A stretch of DNA of 64,000 nucleotides from Bin87 sp963668585 (GCA_963668585.1 OY764869.1:3472001-3536000); one strand, 5' to 3'; shown: positions 51,124 to 60,231, counted from the stretch's first letter. A program made the numbers and translations. The notes: generated by a model from the letters alone, not told the origin.

Positions 51124-52707
51124 ATGGTCAGCAGGAACCAGAGATCAAACTACGGTCGACCCGCCAACGCCGACGAAGGCGCTGAGCTTCAACCTGAACT
51201 GGAGAATATTTTGCGCAACGCCGTCCGGGCCCTGGGCGGCAGCGCCGCCGTCGTCGCCACCTGGGACGACGCGGTACGCAGGTTCGTGGTGACGGGAGCG
51301 TATGGGTTGGACCTGCAGCAGATCGCTCGCATCCGTCCGCTGCTCAACGAAGCGATACCGGACCTCGCGCTGAGCCGGGAGCAGTTCGCGCTGCTCTCCG
51401 CGCTATTTCCGCAAACTGCCCTGCCGGTTTCCACCACGGGCGAAATGCAGAACCCGGTGATGGCAGTCCCGCTCCACACCAACGATGAAACCGTGGGGTT
51501 GATATTCGTCCTTCGTTCGTCGGAAGCCGCGAACTTCTCCCAATTGGATCCCCCGGTGCTGGCGGCGTTCGCTGAACAGGCTGCGATCGCGGTGCAGTCC
51601 GCCCGGCTGGCGCATCTGTTGGCGCAGGAAAAGCGACGGGTCGAGTCGATCCTGGAGGGGAGCGCCGACGGTATCTACACTGTGGACGCCTACCGCCGCA
51701 TTGTGAGCATCAATCCCGCCATGGAGCGGTTGATCGGCCTGCCGCGCGAGGAACTGTTGGGACTGCCCTGCGCCGTCGCTTTCAACTGGCGAGACATGGA
51801 GGGTCGGCCTCTCTGCCCCGGACGCTGCCCGATGCTCCATGCGCCGGCCAGCGCCGTTGACAACGCGACGGAACTGAGCGGCACGGTGCGCTCACACAGC
51901 GGACAGAATACGGACGTCGCGTTGGTGTACTCGGTGGTGCGGTCCACGGAACTGGTTCCGTTGAATGCGGTGGTCAACGTCCGGGACCGGACCCGAGTCC
52001 GTGAGATGGAGGATATGCGTTCCACGTTCCTGTCCATGTTGGGGCATCAGCTTCAAACGCCGTTGGCGATCATCAAAGGTTACGCCGATACCCTCGCCCG
52101 GACGGACACCGAATGGGACAGCGCCACCCTGCGCCGCATATCCGGAACCATCGAGGAAGAGACTGACCACATGAGCCAGTTGATGAACCGGTTGCTACTG
52201 GCGTCGCGGTTGGAGACCGGTGAACTGCCCATGCTGCTCGAACAGGTACACATGGCGGCCCTGGCCGAAAAGGTCGTGGCGAGATTGTCTCCGACCTCGC
52301 GGCGGCATGATTTTTCGGTGCAGATGCCTGCGGATATGGTCCCGGTCTGGGGGGATCCGGCGCTGCTGGAAGAGGTTCTGGTCAACCTGCTCGACAACGC
52401 GGTCAAGTACTCCCCTGACGGCGGCGGCGTTCAGGTAGGAGGTTCAGTTGATGGCAGCGGCGCGGTCACGGTGACCGTCAGCGACTCCGGCGTGGGCGTG
52501 CCGCGCTGGGAATCACGACGCATTTTTGAGCGTTTCCATCGCTCCGGAAATCCCATCTCCTCTCACTCACGCGGCATGGGCCTGGGGTTGTACATCTGTG
52601 ACGAAGTGATGAAGGCGCACGGCGGGAAGATATCGGTGTCCGCGAACCTGGGCGGCGGTTCCGTTTTTTCTCTCGATTTCCCTGGACAGGTCGGCGATCG
52701 ACCATGA
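51124..52707 (+). CDS. Sensor histidine kinase (GAF-PAS-HisKA-HATPase)
   Basis: The 527-residue kinase has no membrane span, so it senses a cytoplasmic signal. A GAF-like domain covers about 20-165, a PAS domain about 175-290, the dimerisation helix carries phospho-acceptor His308 in GHQLQTPLAIIKGY, and the ATPase domain shows NLLDNAVKYSP, VSDSGVGV and GMGLGLYI. The PAS domain has three cysteines, Cys216, Cys231 and Cys235 (LCPGRC), which could bind a metal or FeS cluster or act as a redox switch; this is inference. Its TGA overlaps the ATG of the response regulator. Confidence 0.9.
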   Translation: MVSRNQRSNYGRPANADEGAELQPELENILRNAVRALGGSAAVVATWDDAVRRFVVTGAYGLDLQQIARIRPLLNEAIPDLALSREQFALLSALFPQTALPVSTTGEMQNPVMAVPLHTNDETVGLIFVLRSSEAANFSQLDPPVLAAFAEQAAIAVQSARLAHLLAQEKRRVESILEGSADGIYTVDAYRRIVSINPAMERLIGLPREELLGLPCAVAFNWRDMEGRPLCPGRCPMLHAPASAVDNATELSGTVRSHSGQNTDVALVYSVVRSTELVPLNAVVNVRDRTRVREMEDMRSTFLSMLGHQLQTPLAIIKGYADTLARTDTEWDSATLRRISGTIEEETDHMSQLMNRLLLASRLETGELPMLLEQVHMAALAEKVVARLSPTSRRHDFSVQMPADMVPVWGDPALLEEVLVNLLDNAVKYSPDGGGVQVGGSVDGSGAVTVTVSDSGVGVPRWESRRIFERFHRSGNPISSHSRGMGLGLYICDEVMKAHGGKISVSANLGGGSVFSLDFPGQVGDRP

Positions 52708-53408
52708 CCTCTGCGGAAAAACGCACCATTCTGGTGGTGGATGACGAACCGCATATCGTGGAGTTCACCGCCATGAACCTGACGGTTGAGGGATTCGACG
52801 TGGCCACGGCCAGCAACGGTAAGGAAGCGCTGGGCCTGATCAACGGCACGGACAAAATAGACCTGGTGGTGCTGGATGTGATGATGCCTGAACTGGACGG
52901 TTTTGAGACCTTGCGGCTCATCAGAGCCCATTCGTCGGTTCCGGTAATCTTCGTGACCGTGCGCGGCGACGAAACCGACCGCGTAACCGGCCTGGATCTG
53001 GGCGCCGATGATTATCTGACCAAGCCGTTCAGCCCGCGCGAACTGGTGTCGCGAATACGGGCGTTGTTCCGGCGCATTGAAGCCGCCGAACCGCCTCGTC
53101 TTCATGAAGTGACTGTGGACGAGTGGCTGACCATCGACTTCGACCGCAGCGTGGTGCTTGCCGGCGGCGACGAGATGCACCTGCGCCCCACGGAATACCG
53201 CCTGCTGTACCAACTGGTCAACAACGCAGGGCAGTTGTTGGGACACGACACCCTTCTGGAGAGGGTGTGGGGCCCGGAGTACCGGGGCGAGCATCAGTAC
53301 GTGCGCACGTACGTCACCTACCTGCGGCAAAAACTGGAACGGGACCCCCGTTCGCCCGAATACATTCTCAGCGAACGGGGACTGGGATACCGGTTCAGGG
53401 AACTCTAA
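52704..53408 (+). CDS. OmpR-family response regulator
   Basis: The 234-residue regulator has a receiver domain with the acidic pocket DDEPH, phospho-acceptor Asp58 in VLDVMMPELDG, and the KPFSPRELV lysine, followed by a winged-helix DNA-binding domain (about 130-232) with HLRPTEYRLLYQLVNNAGQL and the recognition region EHQYVRTYVTYLRQKLE. It starts inside the kinase stop (ATGA), so the two proteins are a cognate pair. Its targets cannot be told from the window. It ends 7 bases before the convergent molybdopterin-domain gene. Confidence 0.93.
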   Translation: MTSAEKRTILVVDDEPHIVEFTAMNLTVEGFDVATASNGKEALGLINGTDKIDLVVLDVMMPELDGFETLRLIRAHSSVPVIFVTVRGDETDRVTGLDLGADDYLTKPFSPRELVSRIRALFRRIEAAEPPRLHEVTVDEWLTIDFDRSVVLAGGDEMHLRPTEYRLLYQLVNNAGQLLGHDTLLERVWGPEYRGEHQYVRTYVTYLRQKLERDPRSPEYILSERGLGYRFREL

Positions 53409-53415
53409 GCGCGGG

Positions 53416-53928
53416 TCAAGCGTTGCGGGCGGCAGCGATGTCCTGCGCCGTTTCAACGGGCATTTCGTCCGTCAGCAGGATGCTGTCCACCCATTTCACG
53501 CTGCTGTAACAGGCCTGCTCCACCCTCACCAACCGGCAGGGCCCGCCGTGTTCCGGCGGCAACTTCTCGCCGTTCAGACGGGTCGCGAGCAGGACGTTGG
53601 CGGCGTATTCGTCCAAGGCGACCGCCACCGTGAAATCGGCGGCGGATATGGCGGCGAACCTGGCGGTTGGCATAGGATCCGCGATATCGAGCAGCACGGA
53701 AAGCGGGACGCCTTCCCAGGTCTGGTCGGGTACTGACCAGCCTTCGAGGCAACGGAAATCGTCGGTCAGCGCCTGGCTAGTCAACTCAGTGAGGCGCGCC
53801 TCCGTGAACACCGAGGGGTTCCGAACCAACCCTTCGATCCGGAGGCCCGGCCAAACGTCCGGACGGCCATGGTGATGTTCAAACACCGGCAGCGATTCGC
53901 GAATGGAATTCTCTCCGAATGTTGACAT
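53416..53928 (-). CDS. Compact sulfite-oxidase-type molybdopterin-domain protein
   Basis: The 170-residue protein matches the molybdopterin-binding fold of the sulfite oxidase/MsrP superfamily, reduced to a single domain. The likely molybdenum-ligand Cys60 lies in DDFRCLEGWSVPDQTWEGVPL, and CYSSVKWVDSI corresponds to the conserved later segment. There is no Tat or Sec signal peptide, and the usual dimerisation domain is absent, so the protein is probably cytoplasmic. It starts 9 bases after the four-helix membrane protein gene, which could be its redox partner by analogy with MsrP-MsrQ. Activity is not demonstrated by sequence. Confidence 0.75.
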   Translation of the reverse strand: MSTFGENSIRESLPVFEHHHGRPDVWPGLRIEGLVRNPSVFTEARLTELTSQALTDDFRCLEGWSVPDQTWEGVPLSVLLDIADPMPTARFAAISAADFTVAVALDEYAANVLLATRLNGEKLPPEHGGPCRLVRVEQACYSSVKWVDSILLTDEMPVETAQDIAAARNA

Positions 53929-53937
53929 GCTCCCCCC

Positions 53938-54468
53938 TCAGGCAGGTGTGCCCCTGGTCATGGTGACGGCCAGCAAAACGACCAGGATCGTCAGCAGGAC
54001 GTTGATGCGGGCTATCCACACCACGCTCCGGCGGAGCGCGGGAAGATACCCCGGTGGGGTCGCCCCCGCCCGCATTTCTTCGATCAACCGGTTGGTGTAC
54101 GGCCCAATGATGAAATCGTGAATCACGCTCAGCCAGATCACGACCGCGACCAACCCCACCTTGATTTGCAGGGTGGCGATGAAGTGCCCGCCCAGCGAGA
54201 AAAATTCGCCAAACCCTATGCCGTAACGGGTCGGCAGGATGTATAGCCCCGTCGCCACCAACAGTACGATGCATACCCATGAAATGAACCGAAAACGGCG
54301 CGCCACGGTTCCCAACAGGTCGGGCGGAAGCGTTGGCCCTTCGGGTGGTTGCCCCGACGCCGGCATGAATCTGCGCAACACGGGAATCAACACCAATGCC
54401 AGGAAAAGGCTGCCGCCGATCCAGGTGATCGCCGACGCCAGGTGCATGAAAACCGCGACCTGATACAT
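53938..54468 (-). CDS. Four-helix membrane protein (CopD/DUF-type), possible redox partner
   Basis: From the ATG at 54468 the protein has 176 residues and four hydrophobic segments (about 3-27, 60-82, 97-117 and 150-172). Histidines lie in or near the helices: His8 (VFMHLASAITWIGG), His in LGGHFIATLQIK and His in SVIHDFIIGP, as expected for a heme- or copper-binding CopD-like membrane protein. The frame extends upstream to 54642, but that extension is low-complexity and Cys-rich and unlikely to be translated. It precedes the molybdopterin-domain gene by 9 bases. Confidence 0.7.
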   Translation of the reverse strand: MYQVAVFMHLASAITWIGGSLFLALVLIPVLRRFMPASGQPPEGPTLPPDLLGTVARRFRFISWVCIVLLVATGLYILPTRYGIGFGEFFSLGGHFIATLQIKVGLVAVVIWLSVIHDFIIGPYTNRLIEEMRAGATPPGYLPALRRSVVWIARINVLLTILVVLLAVTMTRGTPA

Positions 54469-54669
54469 GCTCCCAACCCCAACGGCATGGCATCCCGAAG
54501 CGTGGCAGCAGCGGGATCGTGATTGCGATCCCATTCGCGGCCCATGGGCGAGCCCACAATTAGCATACACCAGCGCGATATCCGACTGTGCGCGGCTAGC
54601 CGACCCGGTTGCCGCTACCCTAACGAGAGTCCCCCCTAGCATTTCGAGCCTTCACGGACGGTTGAACAG

Positions 54670-54698
54670 TTGAACACCGGATGGTTTGCGGTTATGCT
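54670..54698 (+). promoter_or_regulatory. Probable promoter for the SDR/zinc-ribbon unit
   Basis: TTGAAC (54670-54675) and TATGCT (54693-54698) are 17 bases apart. The start would be near 54705, about 50 bases before the ATG at 54758. The 290-base gap around it shows nothing else I recognise. Confidence 0.4.
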
Positions 54699-54757
54699 TG
54701 CCCCGTTTTCGAATTGATGCCGTTACGTCACTGTGAGGCGCCGTTGGGAGTTGTGCC

Positions 54758-55516
54758 ATGCGATTGGAAGGGAAAGTCGCCATCGTCAGCGGAGGCGCCC
54801 ACGGTATGGGCGCAGTGGAGTCCAGGCTGTTCGCCCGAGAGGGCGCCCGGGTGGTCATCGCCGATATCCGGGAGGATGACGGCAGACAGGTGGAAGCGGA
54901 GATCAACGAGTCCGGCGGCGAGAGCGTCTTCGTCCACACGGACGTTACCAGCGAAGCGGCGTGGGCAAACGTGGTTTCGCAAGCCGTTTCGAGATTCGGC
55001 CGCCTTGATATCCTGGTCAACAACGCCGGCATAAGCAGTCGCGCCGTTCCAGACGACGACAGCCTGGAAGCGTGGACGCGCATCATGGACATCAATTCCA
55101 CCGGAGTTTTTCTCGGCACGAAACACGCCATCGACCAGATGCGGCAGAATGGCGGAGGTTCGGTAGTCAACATCTCTTCAATTGCCGGGCTGGTCGGTAT
55201 GCTCAGCGGGCATCCGGCCTACAACGCGTCCAAGGGGGCGGTGCGCATCTTCACCAAGGCGATGGCGGTGCGGTATGGCCGAGAAAACATCCGCGTCAAC
55301 TCGGTACATCCAGGATATATGCCGCCCATGATGGGGTCCATTTCCACCGAGGAGGTCCGCGCCGGACGGCAGGACATGGTGGGAGAGCAGGTGCCGATGG
55401 GTCGGGAAGGCAGGCAGGAGGAAGTCGCGAACGCGGTGCTGTTCCTCGCCAGTGACGACGCTTCATACATCACCGGAGCCGAACTCGTCGTGGACGGCGG
55501 ATTCACGGCCCGCTAG
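54758..55516 (+). CDS. Short-chain dehydrogenase/reductase (SDR)
   Basis: The 252-residue classical SDR has the cofactor motif SGGAHGMGAVES, NNAGI, NISSIAG with the catalytic Ser, and YNASKGA with Tyr-Lys; it ends VVDGGFTAR. It resembles the SDR at 27660-28412 from the first residues (MRLEGKVAI) onward and is its paralogue. It probably oxidises or reduces a secondary alcohol/ketone with NAD(P)(H). The gene heads a plus-strand run leading to GH15 and SMP-30 genes, though spacing suggests several units. Confidence 0.92.
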   Translation: MRLEGKVAIVSGGAHGMGAVESRLFAREGARVVIADIREDDGRQVEAEINESGGESVFVHTDVTSEAAWANVVSQAVSRFGRLDILVNNAGISSRAVPDDDSLEAWTRIMDINSTGVFLGTKHAIDQMRQNGGGSVVNISSIAGLVGMLSGHPAYNASKGAVRIFTKAMAVRYGRENIRVNSVHPGYMPPMMGSISTEEVRAGRQDMVGEQVPMGREGRQEEVANAVLFLASDDASYITGAELVVDGGFTAR

Positions 55517-55559
55517 CAACACCGTATTCCCAATCCCGCAGAGCGCCGGAGACCCAGTC

Positions 55560-55832
55560 ATGCCAATAGCAGAAGTAAACATCCTCCGCCGATGCGCGCG
55601 TTGCTCAAATGTCATCGAGGAGATGACCGTCAAAAAGGACAATATGCGCCTTATGGTGAGCGAACTGTCCTGGTGCGAACATTGCGGCGAAGAGACCCCC
55701 GAGGTTCGCGAGATTTCCGGTCGGCAATCCTCGGTTGACCAGGAACGCGCCAGCTATCCCGGCAACCCTCCGGTTGACGACGTATCCTCCGCCGAGTTTC
55801 GCCGACGCCGCGCTGCCGGCAGCGGGCGCTGA
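55560..55832 (+). CDS. Small zinc-ribbon protein
   Basis: The 90-residue protein begins MPIAEVNILRRCARCSNVIE and contains two CxxC pairs (CARC near 12-15 and CEHC near 39-42), enough to bind one zinc as a ribbon. The C-terminal half is polar and likely disordered (ASYPGNPPVDDVSSAEFRRR). GGAG lies 8 bases before the ATG at 55560; an upstream in-frame start at 55452 overlaps the SDR. I do not recognise the family. It may bind nucleic acid or a protein partner. Confidence 0.65.
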   Translation: MPIAEVNILRRCARCSNVIEEMTVKKDNMRLMVSELSWCEHCGEETPEVREISGRQSSVDQERASYPGNPPVDDVSSAEFRRRRAAGSGR

Positions 55833-55855
55833 TCGGGCGAGTGGCTTGACCGCAT

Positions 55856-56692
55856 ATGTTCGCCGCCGATGCGATTCTGCAACTGGGCCACCTGGTCGGC
55901 TCCCCTGAAGCCGATGTGGCGGGAGGGTCCCTGGACCTGGCGCAAGGGGCCGCTTTCATAGCATCCACTGACGACTCCAACATAGATTTTGACGGCATTC
56001 AGTCAAACCTTGACCGGATGGCGCAGGCGGCGCAGGCGCGGATGACGGCAGACGGCGACGCCCTGTCGCAACTGAACGCCATCACGGACCTGCTCTTCGG
56101 AGTCATTGGCTTCACCGGCAATCGGGACGACTACTACGATCCCCGGAACTCCTACCTGAATCACGTGCTGGAACGACGAATGGGGATCCCGATCACCCTG
56201 TCGCTTTTGTGCATCGAGGTGGGACGAAGGGCGGGCGTCCCGATTCTGGGCATCGGCATGCCCGGACATTTCCTGATACGTCACCGTGATGAACCAAACT
56301 TTTTCGTGGACTCTTTCAACGGGGGTCTGCTACTGAGCCAGGACGAATGCGCCGCCCTGATGCGAGAGGCCGCCGGAGATTCCGCCCGACTAGAGGCGAA
56401 CCACCTGAACGCGGTCACGCCCCGCGAAATCTTTGCCCGGATCCTGCGCAACCTCAAGGCAATATACTGGGACCGCGAGGAATTTGACCGGTGTATCACC
56501 GCCATCGGCGCTCTGATGGCAGTGCTGCCGGACCGGCCCGAAGAGCAGCGAGACCGCGGAGTGGTGCATTTGAAGGCCGGCAACCGCCGCGAATCTGCGG
56601 AGGATTTTGCAGCGTATATAGAAGCAGCACCCAACGCCGACGACATCGATACTGTGCGAAACGCCCTGTCGCGGTTGCGAGAAAGCCAATAA
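55856..56692 (+). CDS. SirB1-family transglutaminase-like protein with TPR tail
   Basis: The 278-residue protein matches the SirB1/transglutaminase-like family: NAITDLLFGVIGFTGNRDDY, then DPRNSYLNHVLERRMGIPIT, and GIGMPGHFLIRH, in which the catalytic-type His lies. The C-terminal 80 residues (FDRCITAIGALMAVLPDRPE onward) form TPR-like helices. Family members are widespread and of unclear activity; no classical Cys nucleophile is evident in this copy, apart from LLCIEVGRR. It starts 23 bases after the zinc-ribbon gene stop. Confidence 0.85.
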   Translation: MFAADAILQLGHLVGSPEADVAGGSLDLAQGAAFIASTDDSNIDFDGIQSNLDRMAQAAQARMTADGDALSQLNAITDLLFGVIGFTGNRDDYYDPRNSYLNHVLERRMGIPITLSLLCIEVGRRAGVPILGIGMPGHFLIRHRDEPNFFVDSFNGGLLLSQDECAALMREAAGDSARLEANHLNAVTPREIFARILRNLKAIYWDREEFDRCITAIGALMAVLPDRPEEQRDRGVVHLKAGNRRESAEDFAAYIEAAPNADDIDTVRNALSRLRESQ

Positions 56693-56731
56693 TAACTACC
56701 CGAAACCCCACATACACGGAGCGGTGCGATC

Positions 56732-57343
56732 ATGATTCGATACGCAATAATAGGCATTGGCATATTGGCCATAGTTCCGGTGGCGTGGCTGGCATGGTGG
56801 TTGCTCAGCCCACTGTTCACAACCACAGAGGTGAACGAGGATTTTCCGTACGCGGCCCGCGCCATTGTCCCTGAAGGGATGACCATCCAAGAGGTCGAAA
56901 CCACCATGGCAACGGCGGCGGCCACCGACACCGCGGCTGACGACGCAATGCCCGCGATGGCGGTTGCGTCTGCCAGCGACATTGCCAACATGGTGAGGGC
57001 GACGGGAAATTTCCGAGACGCCGATTCGTTCCACAAGGGGTCGGGCAACGCAATCGTGTACGACCTGGGCGACGGCAAGCGTGTGCTGCGCCTGGATGAA
57101 TTCCGGGTGACCAACGGGCCCGACCTGCGGGTTCTGCTCGCGAACGCCCCGGACCCTCAAAGTCATTCCGACCTGGATGACGCCGGTTACGTTGAACTGG
57201 GCAAACTCAAGGGCAACGTGGGGTCGCAGAACTACGACATTCCCGCTGATGTTGACCTTTCGGACGTCGAGAGCGTGGTGATCTACTGCAATCCATTCCG
57301 GGTCGTATTCAGCGTGGCCACGCTGGCCAAGGCCGAGGCCTAG
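56732..57343 (+). CDS. DM13-domain membrane-anchored protein
   Basis: The 203-residue protein has an N-terminal membrane anchor (YAIIGIGILAIVPVAWLAWWLL) and an exported part. A linker (about 55-80) is Ala/Thr/Asp-rich. The DM13 domain (about 90-200) shows RATGNFRDADSFHKGSGNAI, RLDEFRVTNGPDLRVLLAN, and VESVVIYCNPFRVVFSVATL with the conserved cysteine. DM13 domains are proposed redox or heme-associated modules of the cytochrome b561 type; the role here is unknown. It starts 39 bases after the SirB1-like gene. Confidence 0.85.
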   Translation: MIRYAIIGIGILAIVPVAWLAWWLLSPLFTTTEVNEDFPYAARAIVPEGMTIQEVETTMATAAATDTAADDAMPAMAVASASDIANMVRATGNFRDADSFHKGSGNAIVYDLGDGKRVLRLDEFRVTNGPDLRVLLANAPDPQSHSDLDDAGYVELGKLKGNVGSQNYDIPADVDLSDVESVVIYCNPFRVVFSVATLAKAEA

Positions 57344-57405
57344 AAAGTTTCGGTCCGACTGACTGGCTCCAATCCGGCACTTTTCCCCACACCTGGGAGG
57401 CAATA

Positions 57406-59250
57406 ATGGCGTATCTCCCGATTGAGGATTACGGCATCGTCGGCAATATGCGGACGTGTGCCCTGATCGGAGTGAACGGTTCGGTGGACTGGTTCTGCTG
57501 TCCCAACTTCGATTCGCCGAGCGTTTTTGGAGCAATCCTTGACGACCGCAAGGGGGGCCATTTCAAGATCGCCCCCATACTGGACGAACCTCCCGTGCAG
57601 AGGCAGGTGTACTGGCCCGCGAGCAACGTCCTGATCACGCGGTTCCTGGCTCAAAGCGGCGTGGCAGAGATCATCGACTACATGCCGGTTCCCACGTCGC
57701 AGCACCCTCACGAGCACACCGAGTTGATTCGCAGGGTGAACTGCGTACGCGGAGTGGTGCCGTTTGTCATGGAGTGCTACCCGGCCTTCAACTACGCCCG
57801 GGACAAACACCGGACGGAGTTGAACGAATATGGGGCGGCCTTCATATCCGACAGCATGGGGCTGCAGCTATCGACTCGGATCATACTGGAAAGAGACGAA
57901 GGCGGGGTGATCGGCGCGTTCGCGCTCAGCGCCGGAGAATCAGTCACCTTCTCGATAGGAGAATTGGGGGATGATAGCGAGAGTTATCACCCCCTGTCCG
58001 ACACTGAGAGCGACGCGCTATTCGAAGAAACGGTATCGTACTGGCGGAGTTGGCTGTCGCAGTGCACTTACAAAGGCCGCTGGCGTGAGATGGTCGAGAG
58101 GTCGGCATTGGTTCTAAAGCTGCTGACCTACGAGCCGACGGGAGCCATCGTCGCGGCGCCGACCTGCAGCCTTCCCGAAGAACTGGGTGGCGTCCGCAAT
58201 TGGGATTACCGCTACACGTGGATTCGGGATGCTGCCTTCACCCTGTACGCGCTGCTGCGGATTGGGTTCACCAACGAAGCCAGCCGCTTCATGCACTGGC
58301 TGGAAGCCCAGATCGACCCGTTTGATGACGACTGGCGCAACATACAGATCATGTACGGCATTGATGGGCGAAAGGATCTGGAAGAAATTCAGCTGGGGCA
58401 CCTGGACGGGTACCGGGGTTCCAAACCGGTGCGCATCGGCAACGGCGCCGCCGGCCAACTGCAGTTGGACATCTACGGTGAATTGATGGACTCTGTGTAC
58501 CTCTTCAATAGGTACGGTGAGCCGATTTCCTACGACTTCTGGACCAAGCTGCGGCAGATGACCAACTGGGTTTGCGACAACTGGCGGCTGGCCGACGAGG
58601 GCATTTGGGAAACCCGCGGCGGCCGGCAACAGTTCGTGTACTCGAAGCTGATGTGCTGGGTGATGATGGACCGGGCGGTGAAGATGGCTGACCTGCGATC
58701 ATTCCCCTCGGAACGGTTGAAGTGGATGGCAACGCGGGACGAGATTTACGAAGAAATCCTCGAAAAGGGCTGGAGCGATGAACGCCAGGCTTTCGTACAG
58801 CACTACGAAAGCGATTCACTGGACGCATCGAATTTGCTCATGCCGTTGGTTTTCTTCATGTCGCCAACGGACCCGCGGATGCTAAAAACGCTGGACGCGA
58901 TCAACCGTCCTCCGCTGGAAGGCGGCCTTGTGTCGGACAGCTTGGTTTACCGTTACAACGCTGAACAGTTTTCAGACGGGTTGACCGGACAGGAAGGCAC
59001 CTTCAATATGTGCACGTTCTGGTTGGTGGAGGCGCTGACCCGCGCCAGTTGGGGCGGCGACCACCGAAGGTTGGATCAGGCCCGCCTGATGTTTGAGAAG
59101 ATGCTGGGTTACGCCAACCACCTGGGACTGTACGCGGAGGAGACCGGTCCGAGCGGCGAGGGTCTGGGCAATTTCCCCCAGGCGTTCACGCACCTGGCTC
59201 TGATCAGTTGCGCGTTCAACTTGGACCGGGCCTTGGGAGACCGGCAATAA
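57406..59250 (+). CDS. Glycoside hydrolase family 15 (glucoamylase/trehalase type)
   Basis: The 614-residue enzyme has the bacterial GH15 plan: an N-terminal beta-sandwich (about 1-240, starting with YGIVGNMRTCALIGVNGSVD) and an (alpha/alpha)6 barrel. Barrel signatures are NWDYRYTWIRDAAFTLYALL, WETRGGRQQFVYSKLMCWVM, and GQEGTFNMCTFWLVEAL with the candidate catalytic glutamate. It hydrolyses alpha-glucosides such as maltodextrin or trehalose with inversion. No signal peptide is seen, so it acts inside the cell. GGGAGG precedes the ATG. The SMP-30 gene begins 17 bases later. Confidence 0.93.
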   Translation: MAYLPIEDYGIVGNMRTCALIGVNGSVDWFCCPNFDSPSVFGAILDDRKGGHFKIAPILDEPPVQRQVYWPASNVLITRFLAQSGVAEIIDYMPVPTSQHPHEHTELIRRVNCVRGVVPFVMECYPAFNYARDKHRTELNEYGAAFISDSMGLQLSTRIILERDEGGVIGAFALSAGESVTFSIGELGDDSESYHPLSDTESDALFEETVSYWRSWLSQCTYKGRWREMVERSALVLKLLTYEPTGAIVAAPTCSLPEELGGVRNWDYRYTWIRDAAFTLYALLRIGFTNEASRFMHWLEAQIDPFDDDWRNIQIMYGIDGRKDLEEIQLGHLDGYRGSKPVRIGNGAAGQLQLDIYGELMDSVYLFNRYGEPISYDFWTKLRQMTNWVCDNWRLADEGIWETRGGRQQFVYSKLMCWVMMDRAVKMADLRSFPSERLKWMATRDEIYEEILEKGWSDERQAFVQHYESDSLDASNLLMPLVFFMSPTDPRMLKTLDAINRPPLEGGLVSDSLVYRYNAEQFSDGLTGQEGTFNMCTFWLVEALTRASWGGDHRRLDQARLMFEKMLGYANHLGLYAEETGPSGEGLGNFPQAFTHLALISCAFNLDRALGDRQ

Positions 59251-59267
59251 CATAGGAGGCGACACGT

Positions 59268-60185
59268 ATGCCCATTGAGCAAGTATCACCCGGCCTGGAA
59301 CGAATCCTGGACCTTGGCCAGGAAGTGGAGTGGCTGGCGAGCGGATTCGGGGGCGACGGATCGGCCCTTGGCGTGCCCTGGTGGCCGGCCGAAGGTCCGC
59401 TGTGGTGGCAGGAGGGCGGATACCTGCTGTTCAGCGACATCGGCCAGAACCGGCGGATGCGCTACACCGACGCCGACGGCTTGTCAGTATTTCAAACGGA
59501 AACCAATGAGGCCAACGGGCTGACCCGCGACCCCCAGGGTCGGTTGCTGGCGTGCGAACACGCGGCACGTCGGGTGACCCGTCAGGAAGCCGACGGCAGC
59601 ATCACGGTAGTCGCCGACAGCTATGAAGGCAAACGACTGAACCGGCCCAACGATCTGGTGGTCAAATCGGACGGAACCATCTACTTCACCGACCCTTACC
59701 GCGACACCTACCCAGGCATGGAACTGGGATTCGCCGGCGTGTACCGGGTGTCGCCGGATCTAAGCGAAATCGACCTTCTGGTGAACGATTACGTGGGGCC
59801 CAACGGCCTGTGCTTCTCACCGGGCGAGAGCATTCTATACATCAACGACTCACGGGTGGGTCTGATCAAGGCGTGGGATGCGCGGGCCGACGGCGGCATC
59901 GAGAACGGAAGGCTGCTGTGCGTGCTGCAGGACGAACGGCCCGGCGTTCCCGACGGGATGAAGTGCGACCTTGAGGGCAACATCTACAGCACCGGCCCGG
60001 GCGGCGTCTGGATCCTCGCTCCCGACGGACGCCATCTCGGTACAATCGCGTTGGGCGACGGCAAACGGGCCACCAACGTTGGCTTCGCCGGAGACGACTG
60101 GCAGACGCTGTACATCACCACCTTCGAGGAACTGGGCAGGGTGCGCGTGAACATACCGGGAGTGCCGGTGCCGAGACGGATTTAA
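59268..60185 (+). CDS. SMP-30/gluconolactonase-family protein
   Basis: The 305-residue six-bladed propeller has the metal ligands of the family: Glu in WWPAEGPLWW (about 43), Asn in KRLNRPNDLVV, a second Asn in YVGPNGLCFSPG, and Asp in GVPDGMKCDLEG. It should hydrolyse a sugar lactone or related ester, with Ca2+ or Zn2+. AGGAGG lies just before the ATG. Its position next to the GH15 gene suggests the pair handles sugar breakdown, perhaps lactones made by the neighbouring GMC oxidoreductase; that link is inference. Confidence 0.9.
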   Translation: MPIEQVSPGLERILDLGQEVEWLASGFGGDGSALGVPWWPAEGPLWWQEGGYLLFSDIGQNRRMRYTDADGLSVFQTETNEANGLTRDPQGRLLACEHAARRVTRQEADGSITVVADSYEGKRLNRPNDLVVKSDGTIYFTDPYRDTYPGMELGFAGVYRVSPDLSEIDLLVNDYVGPNGLCFSPGESILYINDSRVGLIKAWDARADGGIENGRLLCVLQDERPGVPDGMKCDLEGNIYSTGPGGVWILAPDGRHLGTIALGDGKRATNVGFAGDDWQTLYITTFEELGRVRVNIPGVPVPRRI

Positions 60186-60213
60186 AAACCGGACTCACCA
60201 CCACAACGATAGA

Positions 60214-60231
60214 GGCGAAAACATTTTCGCC
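60214..60231. repeat. Hairpin element GGCGAAAA/TTTTCGCC
   Basis: GGCGAAAA (60214-60221) and TTTTCGCC (60224-60231) form a perfect 8-base stem with a 2-base loop, followed by CCTACGGGTTT. The right arm and flank repeat the TTCGCCCCTACG of the palindrome at 7364-7390. As there, it sits between convergent genes (SMP-30 ends 60185, GMC ends 60265) and may end transcription from both sides. Confidence 0.7.

Noticed and set aside
54469..54642. N-terminal extension of the four-helix membrane protein
   Set aside because: The extra residues are Cys/Ser/Gly-rich with no signal character; the ATG at 54468 directly starts the first membrane helix.
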